A stretch of 54,893 nt of DNA from Verrucomicrobiota bacterium (GCA_030625775.1 DAOUQC010000023.1:1-54893); one strand, 5' to 3'. Positions 1-10,041 are shown, counted from the first letter of the stretch. A program made the numbers and translations. The notes: a model not told the origin generated them from the sequence alone.

Positions 1-1403
1 CAATCGTAGCTATTAGTAGAGATGATAATATCAATATCGGGGTTGTTCCGGCGAATCCGTTTGATGAAGACCTGGTCCCATCGATCAAGCACAAAATAGG
101 GCGACTGAACCAGGATTTCATCTTTCGCATCCTGAAAAAGGCTACGCAGCCTCTGGGTAAGCCGCCCACCGCCTCTCAAGCCGCTGGTTTCGTTCTTGCC
201 CGGAAAATCACCAATGTATTCTGCCCGTTCCACCGATCGCAGCCGGGGCAGAAAATTGTCGCGAATGAAGCCTGAGTCACCTGCGAGGCGATCGAGTTCA
301 TCAAAGGTCTCTTGCACCTTCGGTCTCTCCTCGTCATGAACCGGCTTTTTCGTGAAACGAAAAGTGTCTGTGATCAATTTTCGAATGTCCTTCATATCCT
401 CCGTATCGATACAGTTTTGATACGACCAGAACTGCTCGAACGATTGCGTCATGGAAGCGACTACCGGGCCGGTAACCAACACTTCCCGATCACGGAAGTT
501 GTTCGCAAGGGATTGATTAAAATAATCGTCACCGGTATTTCGGCCTCCTGTCACGCCTACAACACCATCAGCAACGAGCAACTTGGTGTGCATGCGTTGA
601 TTGAGTTCACGAAATTGGGATAGTGCCTGCCCGACCACTGCCAACATACGGAGTTCGACTCGACTTCCAACCGGTCGGTAGAGCTTGACACTTAGCTTCG
701 GGTTTCCTACGGCAGCATGCGCGATCACACTCACCTGCCCCTTCGCACCGAGGTGGTCGACGATCACTCTCACCCGAACACCGCGTAAGGCGGCGTCGGC
801 CAACTCCCGGGCGAACATCCGCCCAACCGCGTCGTCGCTCCAGACGAAAGTCTGCCAAACAATGCTGTGCTTCGCACTACGGATCAGATGCAGCCTCATC
901 ACCAACGCATCGAACCCCTGATCAAACACCGCGATCTGATTGCCTTCCACTGCACCCCTGCGAGCGGGATCCAAAAGTTCGCGTCCGGTTTGTGACGCAA
1001 TTTCTGCGAAGGGGCTTTCCGATAGCACGAGGCCCTCACTAAGTGCTTTCACTAAGGGGCCATCCGGCTGCCAGCGTTCCTCCACGGACAGCGGCGGCTT
1101 GCGTCCGAAAATGCCCGCCATTCGGATCAAAGTTGGTGACTTCTTCCCTACGGATTGCTCATGCCTGCTCGACCCGGTTAACTTGGGCGATACGTGGACA
1201 CGGTCAGTGTGAACTGTCGAGCATCCCACTATCATAAACGCAAGCGCAAACGCGGCAATGGCAGTAAGCGGAATTTTCAGATGGAATTGCCTACGGCAAC
1301 CGTCACGATCACAATGGATCGATCCGCAGCCGCGATCATCGGGATGGATAGTGTTTTCCCTAGCCCTGTTCATAATACTCGTTTTCACAAATGCTGGCGA
1401 CAT
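1..1403 (-). CDS. Phospholipase D-family lipoprotein (cardiolipin synthase C-like), 3' end cut by window edge
   Basis: An open frame of about 467 codons runs on the minus strand from an ATG at 1401-1403 off the left edge, with an in-frame TGA just upstream at 1410-1412. It carries the phospholipase D signature HTKLLVADG followed by GGRN (HxKxxxxD, codons near 560-590). The second HKD motif expected of this family would lie beyond the window. A hydrophobic stretch ends in the lipobox-like IVGC (Cys codon 1221-1223), so I infer a membrane-anchored lipoprotein in the cell envelope. The family performs phosphodiesterase or transphosphatidyl reactions such as cardiolipin synthesis. The signal lies about 40 residues in, so the true start is uncertain; the ATG at 1371-1373 is an alternative. 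Confidence 0.8.
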   Translation of the reverse strand, partial: MSPAFVKTSIMNRARENTIHPDDRGCGSIHCDRDGCRRQFHLKIPLTAIAAFALAFMIVGCSTVHTDRVHVSPKLTGSSRHEQSVGKKSPTLIRMAGIFGRKPPLSVEERWQPDGPLVKALSEGLVLSESPFAEIASQTGRELLDPARRGAVEGNQIAVFDQGFDALVMRLHLIRSAKHSIVWQTFVWSDDAVGRMFARELADAALRGVRVRVIVDHLGAKGQVSVIAHAAVGNPKLSVKLYRPVGSRVELRMLAVVGQALSQFRELNQRMHTKLLVADGVVGVTGGRNTGDDYFNQSLANNFRDREVLVTGPVVASMTQSFEQFWSYQNCIDTEDMKDIRKLITDTFRFTKKPVHDEERPKVQETFDELDRLAGDSGFIRDNFLPRLRSVERAEYIGDFPGKNETSGLRGGGRLTQRLRSLFQDAKDEILVQSPYFVLDRWDQVFIKRIRRNNPDIDIIISTNSYD

Positions 1404-1606
1404 CACCAATCACTCACATAAAGCTTGCTTCTCCGAACGGGGTCAAGATGAATCTGGCCGACTAAGTATGATGCCGCCGCCATCACACCGTGCAATGTGC
1501 ACTTGTTCATTTCTGTCCAAAAATCTCAACTCCTAAGAATTTGATTTTTTACCCTTCCGCTCTTTCCTTCCCTTCAGCTTGATGTTGTAGGGGGGGCATT
1601 TATCAG

Positions 1607-2875
1607 ATGAGTTCGACCATGAATTTGGATAGTATCCGGAAAAAGTATTACGAAGCTCAGTACTGGTCTCAATCGGAATTGGATTCTTATCAGAATACTG
1701 CGCTTACTCGCGTTTTGAGGCGAGCCTCCTCACGGGTGCCATTCTATCGTGACCTTTATCAGCGATCAGGTATCGATCTTGAATCCATTACGGACGTTCG
1801 TAAGCTTTGGAAAATCCCGTCTGTCGTCAAAGATGACTTTTTGAGAGTTGGTCCTCAAGAATTTTTGTCTCAGGATTTCGACAAGTCTCAATTAAAAGCA
1901 TCAACGACCAGCGGTTCTTTGGGGCGAGCTTTGACTCACTACAAAAACACCAGTGAAAGCCATAATGCTTTGGTTGGATTTTGGTCGGCATTTTGGACCA
2001 GAGGACTTACTAAAGGTGACCGGGTTTTATTGCTGGCAGCTCCTTATTTCGACATTTTTCCTAGTGGGTTGATCTGCGAATACATGACGGTTCAAGCAAC
2101 AGCAGAACAGATACGCCAATGTTTTTTAAAACTGCAGCCTACAGCGATTATCGGTGCCACGGAAGCCATCGCCTTGTTAGCAAAGGACCTGCATGACCTC
2201 GACATCAAAAAACGCTCATCTGTAAAACGCATATTTCCTTTTGGCCAGACTCTGGGTGATTCATTGAAAAGTATGATCCAACTGGGCTTTGATGCAGAGA
2301 TCTTTGATTCTTATGGTTGCAGTGAAATAGGTTGGATTGGGATTGAGTGTGGGTCTCATTCTGGGCTACATGTTCCCGGAGAGAGGGTCATCGTCCAAAT
2401 TTCTAAACTGGGAAAGCCTGATGAACCGGCTCAAGCAGGTGAACTGGGTGAAGTTATTCTGACGTCATTGGAGCAGAATGCGATGCCATTTATAAGATAC
2501 CGCATCGGTGATGTTGCTCGCTGGGAGAATACGCCTTGTTCTTGTGGGCGAAATGGAGCACGCCTGGTTTCATTGGAAGGGCGAGTTCAGGATTTGTTGT
2601 TATCTACGCAGGGAAACTTGATTTCTCCGGGAGCAATTCAAACGGATCTAGCCTACGGCCAGGATGATATTGATGACTTGCGGGTGATTCAGGTGGCTCA
2701 AAATCAAGTTCAAGTTTTTTTGGTTTTAAAATCGGACTTACAGGAATCTCTTGTTTCCCATGTGAATGAAGTGTTTACCCGGCAGTTGGGAGAAGTTGAC
2801 GTCAGTATTGATCTTGTTGATGAGGTGCCGCGTGATCCTTCCGGGAAGCGCCGCCGGGTTTACCGAGCTTTTTAG
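1607..2875 (+). CDS. PaaK-like adenylate-forming enzyme (phenylacetate-CoA ligase family)
   Basis: A 422-residue protein close to the usual PaaK length. It shows the AMP-binding loop as TTSGSLGRAL (about residue 103), the motif YGCSEIGWIG (about 236), RYRIGDVARW, a CSCGRNGARL segment typical of PaaK/CapK proteins, and a C-terminal PSGKRRRVYRAF like the end of PaaK. The family activates a carboxylic acid as its acyl-adenylate and usually transfers it to CoA. The substrate cannot be read from the sequence. No phenylacetate-degradation genes are nearby, so a role in cell-surface or secondary metabolism (CapK-like) is as likely as catabolism. A run of G at 1588-1595 may serve as a distant ribosome binding site; ATG at 1619 is an alternative start. 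Confidence 0.8.
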   Translation: MSSTMNLDSIRKKYYEAQYWSQSELDSYQNTALTRVLRRASSRVPFYRDLYQRSGIDLESITDVRKLWKIPSVVKDDFLRVGPQEFLSQDFDKSQLKASTTSGSLGRALTHYKNTSESHNALVGFWSAFWTRGLTKGDRVLLLAAPYFDIFPSGLICEYMTVQATAEQIRQCFLKLQPTAIIGATEAIALLAKDLHDLDIKKRSSVKRIFPFGQTLGDSLKSMIQLGFDAEIFDSYGCSEIGWIGIECGSHSGLHVPGERVIVQISKLGKPDEPAQAGELGEVILTSLEQNAMPFIRYRIGDVARWENTPCSCGRNGARLVSLEGRVQDLLLSTQGNLISPGAIQTDLAYGQDDIDDLRVIQVAQNQVQVFLVLKSDLQESLVSHVNEVFTRQLGEVDVSIDLVDEVPRDPSGKRRRVYRAF

Positions 2876-2906
2876 TACCGAGAAGAGGAGCTTCTGCAAG
2901 CCCCCC

Positions 2907-3810
2907 CTAGCGGCGAGGTGGCAGTGGGCGTCTGCCACCGGGAAATCCAGGGGGGCCTCCAGGCGGACCGCCGCGTCGCATAAAATCCTGGGAAGGCGTG
3001 CCACGGTAACTGCGCGGAATCACCGGCCAGGTTTCAGTCAAAAAATAAGCATAGGTTCCATCGGGAAATGCTGGTGTGCTCGTGAAACGACCATTGCTTT
3101 CATCCAGATCACCATAGCCTTTCACATACTCAAAGTCCGCTACAAAAGCACCGTCATATTCACCACCCGGCTGACCCTGACCACTGGGACGACGCCCAAC
3201 CTTAAGACGGTAACTGGATTTCATAGCTTTGATTTTCAATTTTGAATCCCCGGCATCGCTATATCCGTTCAAAGCATATATGGGAAATCCGTGATAATGA
3301 TAAGCGCCTGTCGGCTGCACATGCGCATGACTCATGTCTATGCCCAACCCAATCGCTCCCGACAGAGGCTCATACCCAGACGCTGGATCGATCTCCGAGA
3401 TACCATTCAGCAGCACCTGGATCAAAAGGAACACCGTTCACTGCGATTCCAAAATTGTGCATTCCCAGGGAAGTGATTTTTCTCGCTGTTTCAGGATGAG
3501 CAGGAATTCGATATTCGTAGGACTGCGTCTCTATCTCGTGAGGATTGCCTCTATTCGGAAATACCCCGGTAGAATGATCGGGAATGCCATTGGCCCGGAT
3601 CACACGATCATCTCCCTCGATCTGAATCGAAATATCACTGGGAATCGAAGGCGCTTGAGTTGCCGGGACAAGTTTCAGCTCACCGCTGGATTGCGTTACC
3701 GTGTGCGCTCTTCGCGGCGGAGGGCCTACCCGCCTTTGAGCCTTCGCTATTGAAAATACGGCAATGCTTACAAACAAAAGCAATAGAGGTGTTTTATAAT
3801 ACTTCATCAT
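2907..3810 (-). pseudogene. YHYH-domain secreted protein, frameshifted and internally deleted
   Basis: Two overlapping minus frames together spell one YHYH-domain protein. The first begins at ATG 3808-3810 with a signal peptide (KTPLLLLFVSIAVFSIAKA) and runs through NGVPFDPGAAEWYLGDRSS to a TGA near 3370. The second resumes in another frame with SGYEPLSGAIGLGID, then AHVQPTGAYHYHGFPIYAL and a Pro/Gly-rich tail. A one-base change near 3370-3392 separates them. In known YHYH proteins a segment of some tens of residues separates the YHYHG motif from GFPIYAL; here they are fused, suggesting a second, in-frame deletion. Two independent lesions favour a true pseudogene over a sequencing error. Family function is unknown. 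It converges on the PaaK-like gene with a 31-bp gap. Confidence 0.75.
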
Positions 3811-3893
3811 GAACAAATCTTCCAACTCGGGGCCCCGGGAGCGATGCAAGCTTCATGATGTGGCAACGAGGAAATGTTGACGGACGATCGAGG

Positions 3894-4760
3894 TCAATGA
3901 TTCCAGCAATATGAATGGGTAATGGATATTGGATATTTGCTACTCAGCAGAATGTCCGAAGGTGATGATAAATGTAAGGATGCTAATACAGAAAGCGAGG
4001 CAAATCCTTTCAAGGCAGCAACGCCAGCCACAATAACACTTCCCTGCCGTGAGCCAGGCGTTAATGCTTTGCAGAAGATAATAAAAAGCAAAGGCGCGCG
4101 AAGCAATGCTGATAAGCTGGAAGATGTCAGCGGTCCAAACGAGGAGGATGGCGGCAAAGGTAATGATGAGGTAGCTACGTCGGTTGTTGAGTTTTTTTCC
4201 GGTATTCTCCGACATGAGGCCACCGCCGCCGATCGTGTCGGCCACGGAAGCGCTGAACTGGCTCATCACAGCGGCAACAACAAGCAGGATCGGAAGCACG
4301 GGAGAAATCAGTCGAGCCAATCCAATAATGGCGGTCTCATCCGGATCAGTTCCCTCCAGATGGGTCAGGAATGGTAGAGCGAGTAAGACGAAGACAACAT
4401 AGATAACCCCGGAGATAAACTGGGCTTGCCGCATGGTGTTGATGCGGGTATCTGCGTTGTATTCATCGCCGAGATAGCGCGAGGTCTCAAAGCCTTGCAC
4501 GATCAATAGAATGCCTGCCAGCAGGCGGAACTGGTGAAAGATGTTGTGATCCTTTATTGGAATATCATTGGTGAAGATATCGCCGAGGGAGCGGTTCGAG
4601 ATTGCGAATGTTGAAACGGATGATACCACCAATGCCGTAAGCAAGAACCACGATAGCCAACATCGCAATAGGCGCAGCTTTTCCAACAATAACGGCAACA
4701 AGAGGAGCGAGCAGTATAGGGGTTGATTTTAGCAGGAAATGGCTAGTCGACAAAATTGTG
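3894..4760 (-). pseudogene. Decayed membrane permease remnant
   Basis: Hydrophobic protein segments that continue one another lie in three minus frames. LLAPLVAVIVGKAAPIAML...GIGGIIRF (4630-4760) switches frame near 4600 to SNRSLGDIFTNDIPI and continues through ETSRYLGDEYNADTRI, several membrane helices and SASVADTIGGGGLMSEN. It switches again near 4060 to GSVIVAGVAALKGFASL and ends at a TGA at 3894. The N-terminal half is absent: no start or further helices were found before the next gene's upstream region. The pattern of transmembrane helices and conserved loops suggests an amino-acid permease-like transporter, but I cannot name the family. At least two frameshifts plus truncation mark it as dead. 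Confidence 0.65.
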
Positions 4761-4925
4761 CCGTGTTTTAGTTGTCGATGAAAATATATAGGAATCCGTC
4801 CTCTAGCCCTAGGATTCCATCCCAACTCTCTGGGTTCCCCCAATTCCTCACATCCCTCACATCCCCTCACACCCAAATCCAACCCCGGTTGGGTGGAAGG
4901 ATGAAACCATATTCTAAACAAAGTA

Positions 4926-7900
4926 ATGAAACCTAAATTGACACCCCTCCTTCTGGCCAGCTCTTTTTTGCTTTGGTCGTTCAGTGGAAAGCAGGCAGCG
5001 GCCCAGACTGCTGATTTGCTTGTAGCCATTAAAAAAGCGACGACAGAACTGGCGGCGGCCGACAAGGTCGTTGTGGGTGCCAGGAAAAATCTGACAGCGG
5101 CTGAGAGAGCCCTCGACATCAAGCAGTTCAACTCCGCTTCCTACAACAACAAGATCGTCGTCGAGCAAGAAAAGGCTGCCAAGGAAAAGTACGCCAAAGC
5201 CGATCCAAAAAAGACTCAGGAGAAAGAAGATGCCCTGGAGGCATACCAGTTGGCCCAGGAATTGGCTACGCAGAGAAAAAAGGCACTGGAAGATGCCCAG
5301 AAACTGTTGCCGAAAAGGCAAGCGGAAGCCAAGGCTGCCGAAGCAAAATACACCACCTCACTGGTGGCTGCGAAAACGGTGGCAGGTCAAATCAAAGTCC
5401 AGGTGCGCCAAGCTGAGGGTGATGCACTAGCGAAGCTCAAAGAGTCCAAGCAAGCCACGGAGAAGGCGGCTTTTGCAAAGGCGGATGCTGAGCAGAAAGC
5501 GGCAGTGAACGCCGGGATTCTCAAGACGATAGTCACACTGGTGGCGGCAGACAAGGCTCTCCAACAATCCGCTGCAGCATTGAAAAATGCTTCGGACAAG
5601 GATCGGCCCAAGAAGTTGGCAGAGACTGAGAAGGCGACCAAGGCATACGCAACTGCATTGCTCGTCGTGGCAGAGCATATCCCGGCATTCAAGGCGGATC
5701 AGGCCAAGGCCGTGGGTTTTGCGGTGAGCGTATCACTGGTCGATGCGGACAAAGCTGCCCAGAAAGCCACCGCGACCTTGAAGCAAGCCACACAGGATGT
5801 TGCAAACAAAGTCAAAGCTGTCGAGACTGCGGGAAAACGCGTGAAAGCTGGTGAGGAAGGGGTAAAAAGCCGGGTGGCCAAGATAAGGGCCCGGAAAGAT
5901 CTTGTGCGTGAACAGGGAGCAGCCAAACGTGCCGCAGAGGCGAAGGTAGTTGCGGAAAAAGCCCTGCCACCGATAAAAGCAGAAACCGAGAAAATACAAA
6001 AAGCTTACGCTTCTTCTCTGCAAGTGGCAGTGAATACGCTGGCGCAGGCTCCGGCAGCGGAGCAAGCCCTAGCCATCAAGAAGGTGGCGGTTGCCAAGGC
6101 CACCGCAGACAAGGCGGCTGCTGAAAAGGTTGCCGCTGTTGCAAAAGCCAGTGCTGCCCAGGCTACAGCCAAAGCGGTAGCTGATAAAGCGGTAGCTGAT
6201 AAAGCCAATGCTGAAAAGGTTGCCACAGCAAAAGTGGTAGCCGCCAAGACCGCCGTTGTTCAGAAGGCCACGGCAGATTTGGCAGCAGCAAACAAGATTG
6301 CTGCCGACGCTGCAACAAAAGCTCAAGGAGCCGCTGCCCAGAAGGCGACGATCGCCAAGGTAATGGCCGACAAAGAGGCCGCAATCAAAAAGGAGAATGC
6401 AGCTTTACCCGGCACAGCAGCCGGGGTTCAGGCGGTGGCGAACAAGGCCAAGGCGACTTTAGTAGCTGCTAACAAACTAGTCGCCACGCGGGTGACAGCA
6501 CGTGAAGGCCTGCTGAAGATCCAGCGGCAACGGTTTTTACGCGAGGCCAGTTCCGCACAGACTGAACTCCGCCGACTCGAAGCGGAGCTTGCCAAAGTCA
6601 CCAAGGAGCGGCAACCCAGAATCACGACACTCAACAAGGCTGCCACCGCCCTCAAGCAATCCAAGGATAATGCTGCGAAAGCTCAGAAGAACGCCGCCGC
6701 CCAGATAGCCTTGGTGGCGAAAGCTGCCAAACCGAAGGAGGCTGCCCAAAAAACGTCCCAAGAGAAGGCCACCATCAGGGCTGCTGCCGAGCAGAAAGTC
6801 AAGGTGACCGTAGCGGCGGCTAACGCCGCCCAGCAAGTTTTGAAGGCAGCACCGGCTGCGGAAAAGAAAACCGCGGAAAAACTGGTTCAGGAAAGCACCG
6901 CGGCCAAGGCCGCCGCCGAGCAGGCCGCCAAGCAAGCCCAAGCGGCTGCCAAGACTGCCAAGGCAGCTTTTGATAAAACTCTGGCCGCACTAAAAGCGAT
7001 CGAAAAGAAGTCTACCGATGCTGCCAAAGCAGCCAAGGCCGCCGGGGCAAAAGCGGTCGCACTCCAGCCGGCTTTCGACAAAGCGACAGCGGAAAAAAAT
7101 GCCGCCGAACAGAAAGTCAGCCAAGCGCAGCAGGCCGTCAATGCGGTTCCTGCCAAGGTGGCTGTCGCCAAGGCGGCTGCCTACGGCGGCCTCAAACCGC
7201 TCCCGGAATCTTCTTGGACCTATGCCACGGCCCGCCATCTGCTGGTTCGTGCCGGCTTTGGCGGTACTCCTGAGGAAGTCGCCGCGCTGCATGCCAAGGG
7301 CCTGCACGGTGCGGTCAAGCAGTTGGTTGATTTCACCAAGCAGCCAGCGACCGACATCGCTTTTGAGGCCTACCCCAAAGAGCAAGCAGAGAACTATGAG
7401 GCCTCCCTGACCGGAGACGAGCAGAGACGCCTGCGGAATGAGCGGGCGGCAAGAGACCGCAAGCAGATCCAGGACATGCGAATTTGGTGGCTGCGGCGGA
7501 TGATTGAGTCACCCCGGCCTCTGGAGGAAAAACTGACCCTTTTCTGGCACGGGCAAATCCCGGCGCAGTACAAAGACGTGGGCGACAGCTATTATATGTA
7601 TTTGCAGAATCAGTTGTTCCGCGACAACGCGGCCGGCAACTTCGGTGCCCTGCTGCACGGTATCACCCATGATGGAGCCATGCTCAAGTATCTGAACAAC
7701 GATACCAACGTCAAAGGGAAAGCCAACGAGAACCTGGCCCGAGAGGTTATGGAGCTATTCAGCATGGGCCGTGACCAGGGCTACGACGAGATCGACATCC
7801 GCCAGGGTGCCCGCGCATTGACCGGCTATACCTACGAACCCGCAACCGGGCAATTCCGCTTCATCTCACAGCGCCACGATACCGAGCCCAAGACGATCTT

Positions 7901-8618
7901 CGGCAAGAAGGGCAACTGGAATGGGGATGATTTCACACGGATGATCCTCGAGACCCCCTATCCAGCCAAATTTGTAGCACGGCGGATGTTTATGTTCTTC
8001 GCCCACGGCGATCCATCCACCGATACTGTCGAAGCACTAACCAATGTATTGAGGCTGAACAAATACGAGATGAAGCCGATGCTGGAGAACCTTTTCCTTT
8101 CAGAAGAGTTCTACAGTCCGAAGTCCATGCGCACCCAGGTCAAGGGACCTGTTCAACTGGTGGTAGGCCTGCACCGCGATTTGGGCCTTAAGAATGCGGA
8201 TTATTCCTACCTGGTTTCGGCGGTGCGCACGATGGGCCAGGATTTGTTCGAACCTCCCAGCGTCTTCGGCTGGCAGGCTGGCCGTACCTGGGTTACCACC
8301 AGCCGCACTTTTTCCCGTTACAATTCCTTGGCGGAAATTCTTGAGAAAAAACCGCGTGCCGGCAAGACCGGGGTGGATGTCGTCGGAACTCTTCTAGCTG
8401 GCAAGAAGTTCCAAAACCACGCCGAGGTGGTTGACTATTTGGTGAAATGTTCCTGGAACGTCCCGCTGTCGCCTAGCAAGCGGGAGGGTCTGATCGAGTT
8501 CCTCAAGCCGCTTTCACCGCCAGCAGAATGGGGCACAAAATCTGACCCGGCAGTTAATACCCGCCTGACTCGCTTACTGGTCATGCTGATCTGTTCTCCT
8601 GAATATCAGCTGGGCTAG
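4926..8618 (+). CDS. Secreted protein: long Ala/Lys-rich helical region fused to DUF1800
   Basis: A 1230-residue protein. Residues 1-27 are a signal peptide ending in AAA before QTADLL. Residues about 28-750 are an extreme Ala/Lys/Glu/Gln-rich region with almost no aromatics or prolines and repeated AxADKAAAEK-type segments, expected to form very long helices or coiled coil. From about residue 755 (SWTYATARHLLVRAGFGG) the protein is a standard DUF1800 domain: LTLFWHGQ, NENLAREVMELFSMG, DIRQGARALTGYT, a GKKGNWNGDDF segment and EPPSVFGWQAGRTW. DUF1800 proteins are usually 450-600 residues, so the helical arm is an added module. The DUF1501 partner follows after 60 bp, the usual order. Function of the pair is not established; I infer an exported, surface- or periplasm-spanning protein. 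Confidence 0.85.
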   Translation: MKPKLTPLLLASSFLLWSFSGKQAAAQTADLLVAIKKATTELAAADKVVVGARKNLTAAERALDIKQFNSASYNNKIVVEQEKAAKEKYAKADPKKTQEKEDALEAYQLAQELATQRKKALEDAQKLLPKRQAEAKAAEAKYTTSLVAAKTVAGQIKVQVRQAEGDALAKLKESKQATEKAAFAKADAEQKAAVNAGILKTIVTLVAADKALQQSAAALKNASDKDRPKKLAETEKATKAYATALLVVAEHIPAFKADQAKAVGFAVSVSLVDADKAAQKATATLKQATQDVANKVKAVETAGKRVKAGEEGVKSRVAKIRARKDLVREQGAAKRAAEAKVVAEKALPPIKAETEKIQKAYASSLQVAVNTLAQAPAAEQALAIKKVAVAKATADKAAAEKVAAVAKASAAQATAKAVADKAVADKANAEKVATAKVVAAKTAVVQKATADLAAANKIAADAATKAQGAAAQKATIAKVMADKEAAIKKENAALPGTAAGVQAVANKAKATLVAANKLVATRVTAREGLLKIQRQRFLREASSAQTELRRLEAELAKVTKERQPRITTLNKAATALKQSKDNAAKAQKNAAAQIALVAKAAKPKEAAQKTSQEKATIRAAAEQKVKVTVAAANAAQQVLKAAPAAEKKTAEKLVQESTAAKAAAEQAAKQAQAAAKTAKAAFDKTLAALKAIEKKSTDAAKAAKAAGAKAVALQPAFDKATAEKNAAEQKVSQAQQAVNAVPAKVAVAKAAAYGGLKPLPESSWTYATARHLLVRAGFGGTPEEVAALHAKGLHGAVKQLVDFTKQPATDIAFEAYPKEQAENYEASLTGDEQRRLRNERAARDRKQIQDMRIWWLRRMIESPRPLEEKLTLFWHGQIPAQYKDVGDSYYMYLQNQLFRDNAAGNFGALLHGITHDGAMLKYLNNDTNVKGKANENLAREVMELFSMGRDQGYDEIDIRQGARALTGYTYEPATGQFRFISQRHDTEPKTIFGKKGNWNGDDFTRMILETPYPAKFVARRMFMFFAHGDPSTDTVEALTNVLRLNKYEMKPMLENLFLSEEFYSPKSMRTQVKGPVQLVVGLHRDLGLKNADYSYLVSAVRTMGQDLFEPPSVFGWQAGRTWVTTSRTFSRYNSLAEILEKKPRAGKTGVDVVGTLLAGKKFQNHAEVVDYLVKCSWNVPLSPSKREGLIEFLKPLSPPAEWGTKSDPAVNTRLTRLLVMLICSPEYQLG
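6174..6203 (+). repeat. 15-bp perfect tandem repeat inside the helical region
   Basis: The 15-bp unit GCGGTAGCTGATAAA occurs twice back to back and encodes AVADK AVADK. It is in frame, so copy-number change would lengthen the helix by five residues without breaking the gene. It suggests the Ala/Lys region grew partly by short duplications. Confidence 0.85.
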
Positions 8619-8678
8619 GGAATTTTATTTTGTCATAAAAAAACGTAACAACACAAACACATACGAAGGATATAACTC

Positions 8679-9968
8679 ATGACTAATTCTAAAATTGCAA
8701 CACGGCGGGATTTCCTAACTAAAGGGCTCGGACTCGTAGGCGTCGGTGCGACACTACCGAATTTCCTGGTGCATTCCGCCTTGGCCGGACCGCAAACACA
8801 AGGTGGTGACCACCGCACCCTGGTGCTGATCGAGATGAGTGGCGGCCACGATGGCCCAAGTGGTCTGGTGCCATACTCCATGGACGGCTACCACCGCCTC
8901 CGTAAAATGACCCGTATCAACGAGCGGCAGGTAATCCGCCTCAACGACGAGGTGGGGCTCAACCCCAATCTACGGCCTTTCAAGGAATTGCTCGACCAGG
9001 GCAAGTTCGCGGCTATTCCAGGAGTGGGTTATCCCAACCCCAACTACAGTCACGAGGCAGCCATGTATATCTGGCACAGCGGTGACCCGACCAAACGCTT
9101 GAATGTCAATAATCCCAGTGCAGTTACGGGAGCTGGTGGCGGTCGTTCTGATGCCGTTGGCTGGATTGGGCGCTATGCCGACAATGCTTTTAACAACGAC
9201 TCCGAGACCCAGCCAAGTGTGGTCGTCGGCAGCACTGGCAGCCGGTTTTGGCTAATGGACGCGAACCGTCGCCAGGCTTTGAACATCAGTGATCCGGCAG
9301 CCTTTGGTTTTCGCTATGGCCAGCAAGAGCCCTTGTACCAGCGCCTGAATGCCGTCGATGCGGCCAAGCAAACCAAAATCGATGGGCTGGAGTACATCAC
9401 CCACACGGCGATGGCAGCCAATTCCACCAGTCAGCGCATTCAGGAGGCTGCCGCCAAGGCCAAAGCCAACACCGCCAATTACCCCAACTCTGCATTGGGC
9501 AAGTCTTTGCGGACTGTAGGGGCACTGATCGGCGGAGGCATGAGCACCCGGGTGTACTTCGTGCGCCATGGGGGCTATGACACGCACTCAGGCCAACGCG
9601 GGCGCCACGACAGGCTGATGGCCGATTTATCCAACTCAATCGCGGCTTTCCAGCGTGATATGACAGCCCAGGGTAATGACGACCGCCTTTTGCTGATGAC
9701 CTTCAGCGAATTTGGCCGGACTGTTGCCGAAAATAACAGCCAAGGTACGGACCACGGCTCGGCAACCCCGATGTTTCTGGTTGGCAATGGTGTCAAAGCG
9801 GGAGTGCATGGCCACCATCCCAGCTACGAGCACTTCAACCCGCAAGGACATTTCATCCCGACACATGATTTCCGCAGCGTCTATGCAGAAGTCCTGGACA
9901 AATGGCTAGGTGCTCCATCCAAGCCAATTCTAGGAGGTAAGTTTGAGCCAATCAATTGCCTCGCATAG
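8679..9968 (+). CDS. DUF1501 protein, Tat-exported partner of the DUF1800 protein
   Basis: A 429-residue protein of the DUF1501 family (related to the alkaline phosphatase/sulfatase fold). It starts with a twin-arginine signal, TRRDFLTKGLGLVGVG, which predicts folded export through Tat, possibly with a cofactor or metal bound. Family features include TLVLIEMSGGHDG near the mature N-terminus, FVRHGGYDTHSGQ, TFSEFGRTVAENNSQGTDHG and a final LGGKFEPINC. The metal-binding style residues (Asp, His) in RHGGYDTH and GTDHG are retained. AAGGA at about 8665 precedes the ATG. It is almost certainly cotranscribed with the upstream DUF1800 gene, the well-known neighbour of DUF1501 genes. Biochemical role is unknown. 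Confidence 0.88.
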   Translation: MTNSKIATRRDFLTKGLGLVGVGATLPNFLVHSALAGPQTQGGDHRTLVLIEMSGGHDGPSGLVPYSMDGYHRLRKMTRINERQVIRLNDEVGLNPNLRPFKELLDQGKFAAIPGVGYPNPNYSHEAAMYIWHSGDPTKRLNVNNPSAVTGAGGGRSDAVGWIGRYADNAFNNDSETQPSVVVGSTGSRFWLMDANRRQALNISDPAAFGFRYGQQEPLYQRLNAVDAAKQTKIDGLEYITHTAMAANSTSQRIQEAAAKAKANTANYPNSALGKSLRTVGALIGGGMSTRVYFVRHGGYDTHSGQRGRHDRLMADLSNSIAAFQRDMTAQGNDDRLLLMTFSEFGRTVAENNSQGTDHGSATPMFLVGNGVKAGVHGHHPSYEHFNPQGHFIPTHDFRSVYAEVLDKWLGAPSKPILGGKFEPINCLA

Positions 9969-10041
9969 ACTGCTAGGAATTTGCTTTTTCACCTCCCCTG
10001 TCCTTTCGATATCAAACCAAGGTTGGAGGGGGTCAAGCGGT
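9969..10041. repeat. Degenerate 73-bp dispersed repeat, copy A
   Basis: This begins ACTGCTAGGAATTT directly after the stop codon of the DUF1501 gene and ends GTCAAGCGGT. It matches the stretch at 11933-12006 at most positions. It contains CACCTCCCCTGTCCTTTCG and an AACCAAGGTT palindrome. The two copies bracket the Gfo/Idh gene. No coding potential was seen. Confidence 0.6.

Noticed and set aside
312-1536. Several short plus-strand open frames at the left edge
   Set aside because: They lie antisense to one long minus frame with phospholipase D motifs that runs off the window edge.
4914-7385. Long minus-strand and offset open frames inside the 4926-8618 gene
   Set aside because: They mirror the Ala/Lys codon bias (Cys/Leu/Gly/Phe-rich antisense) and have no independent starts or motifs; the plus frame ends in a recognisable DUF1800 domain.
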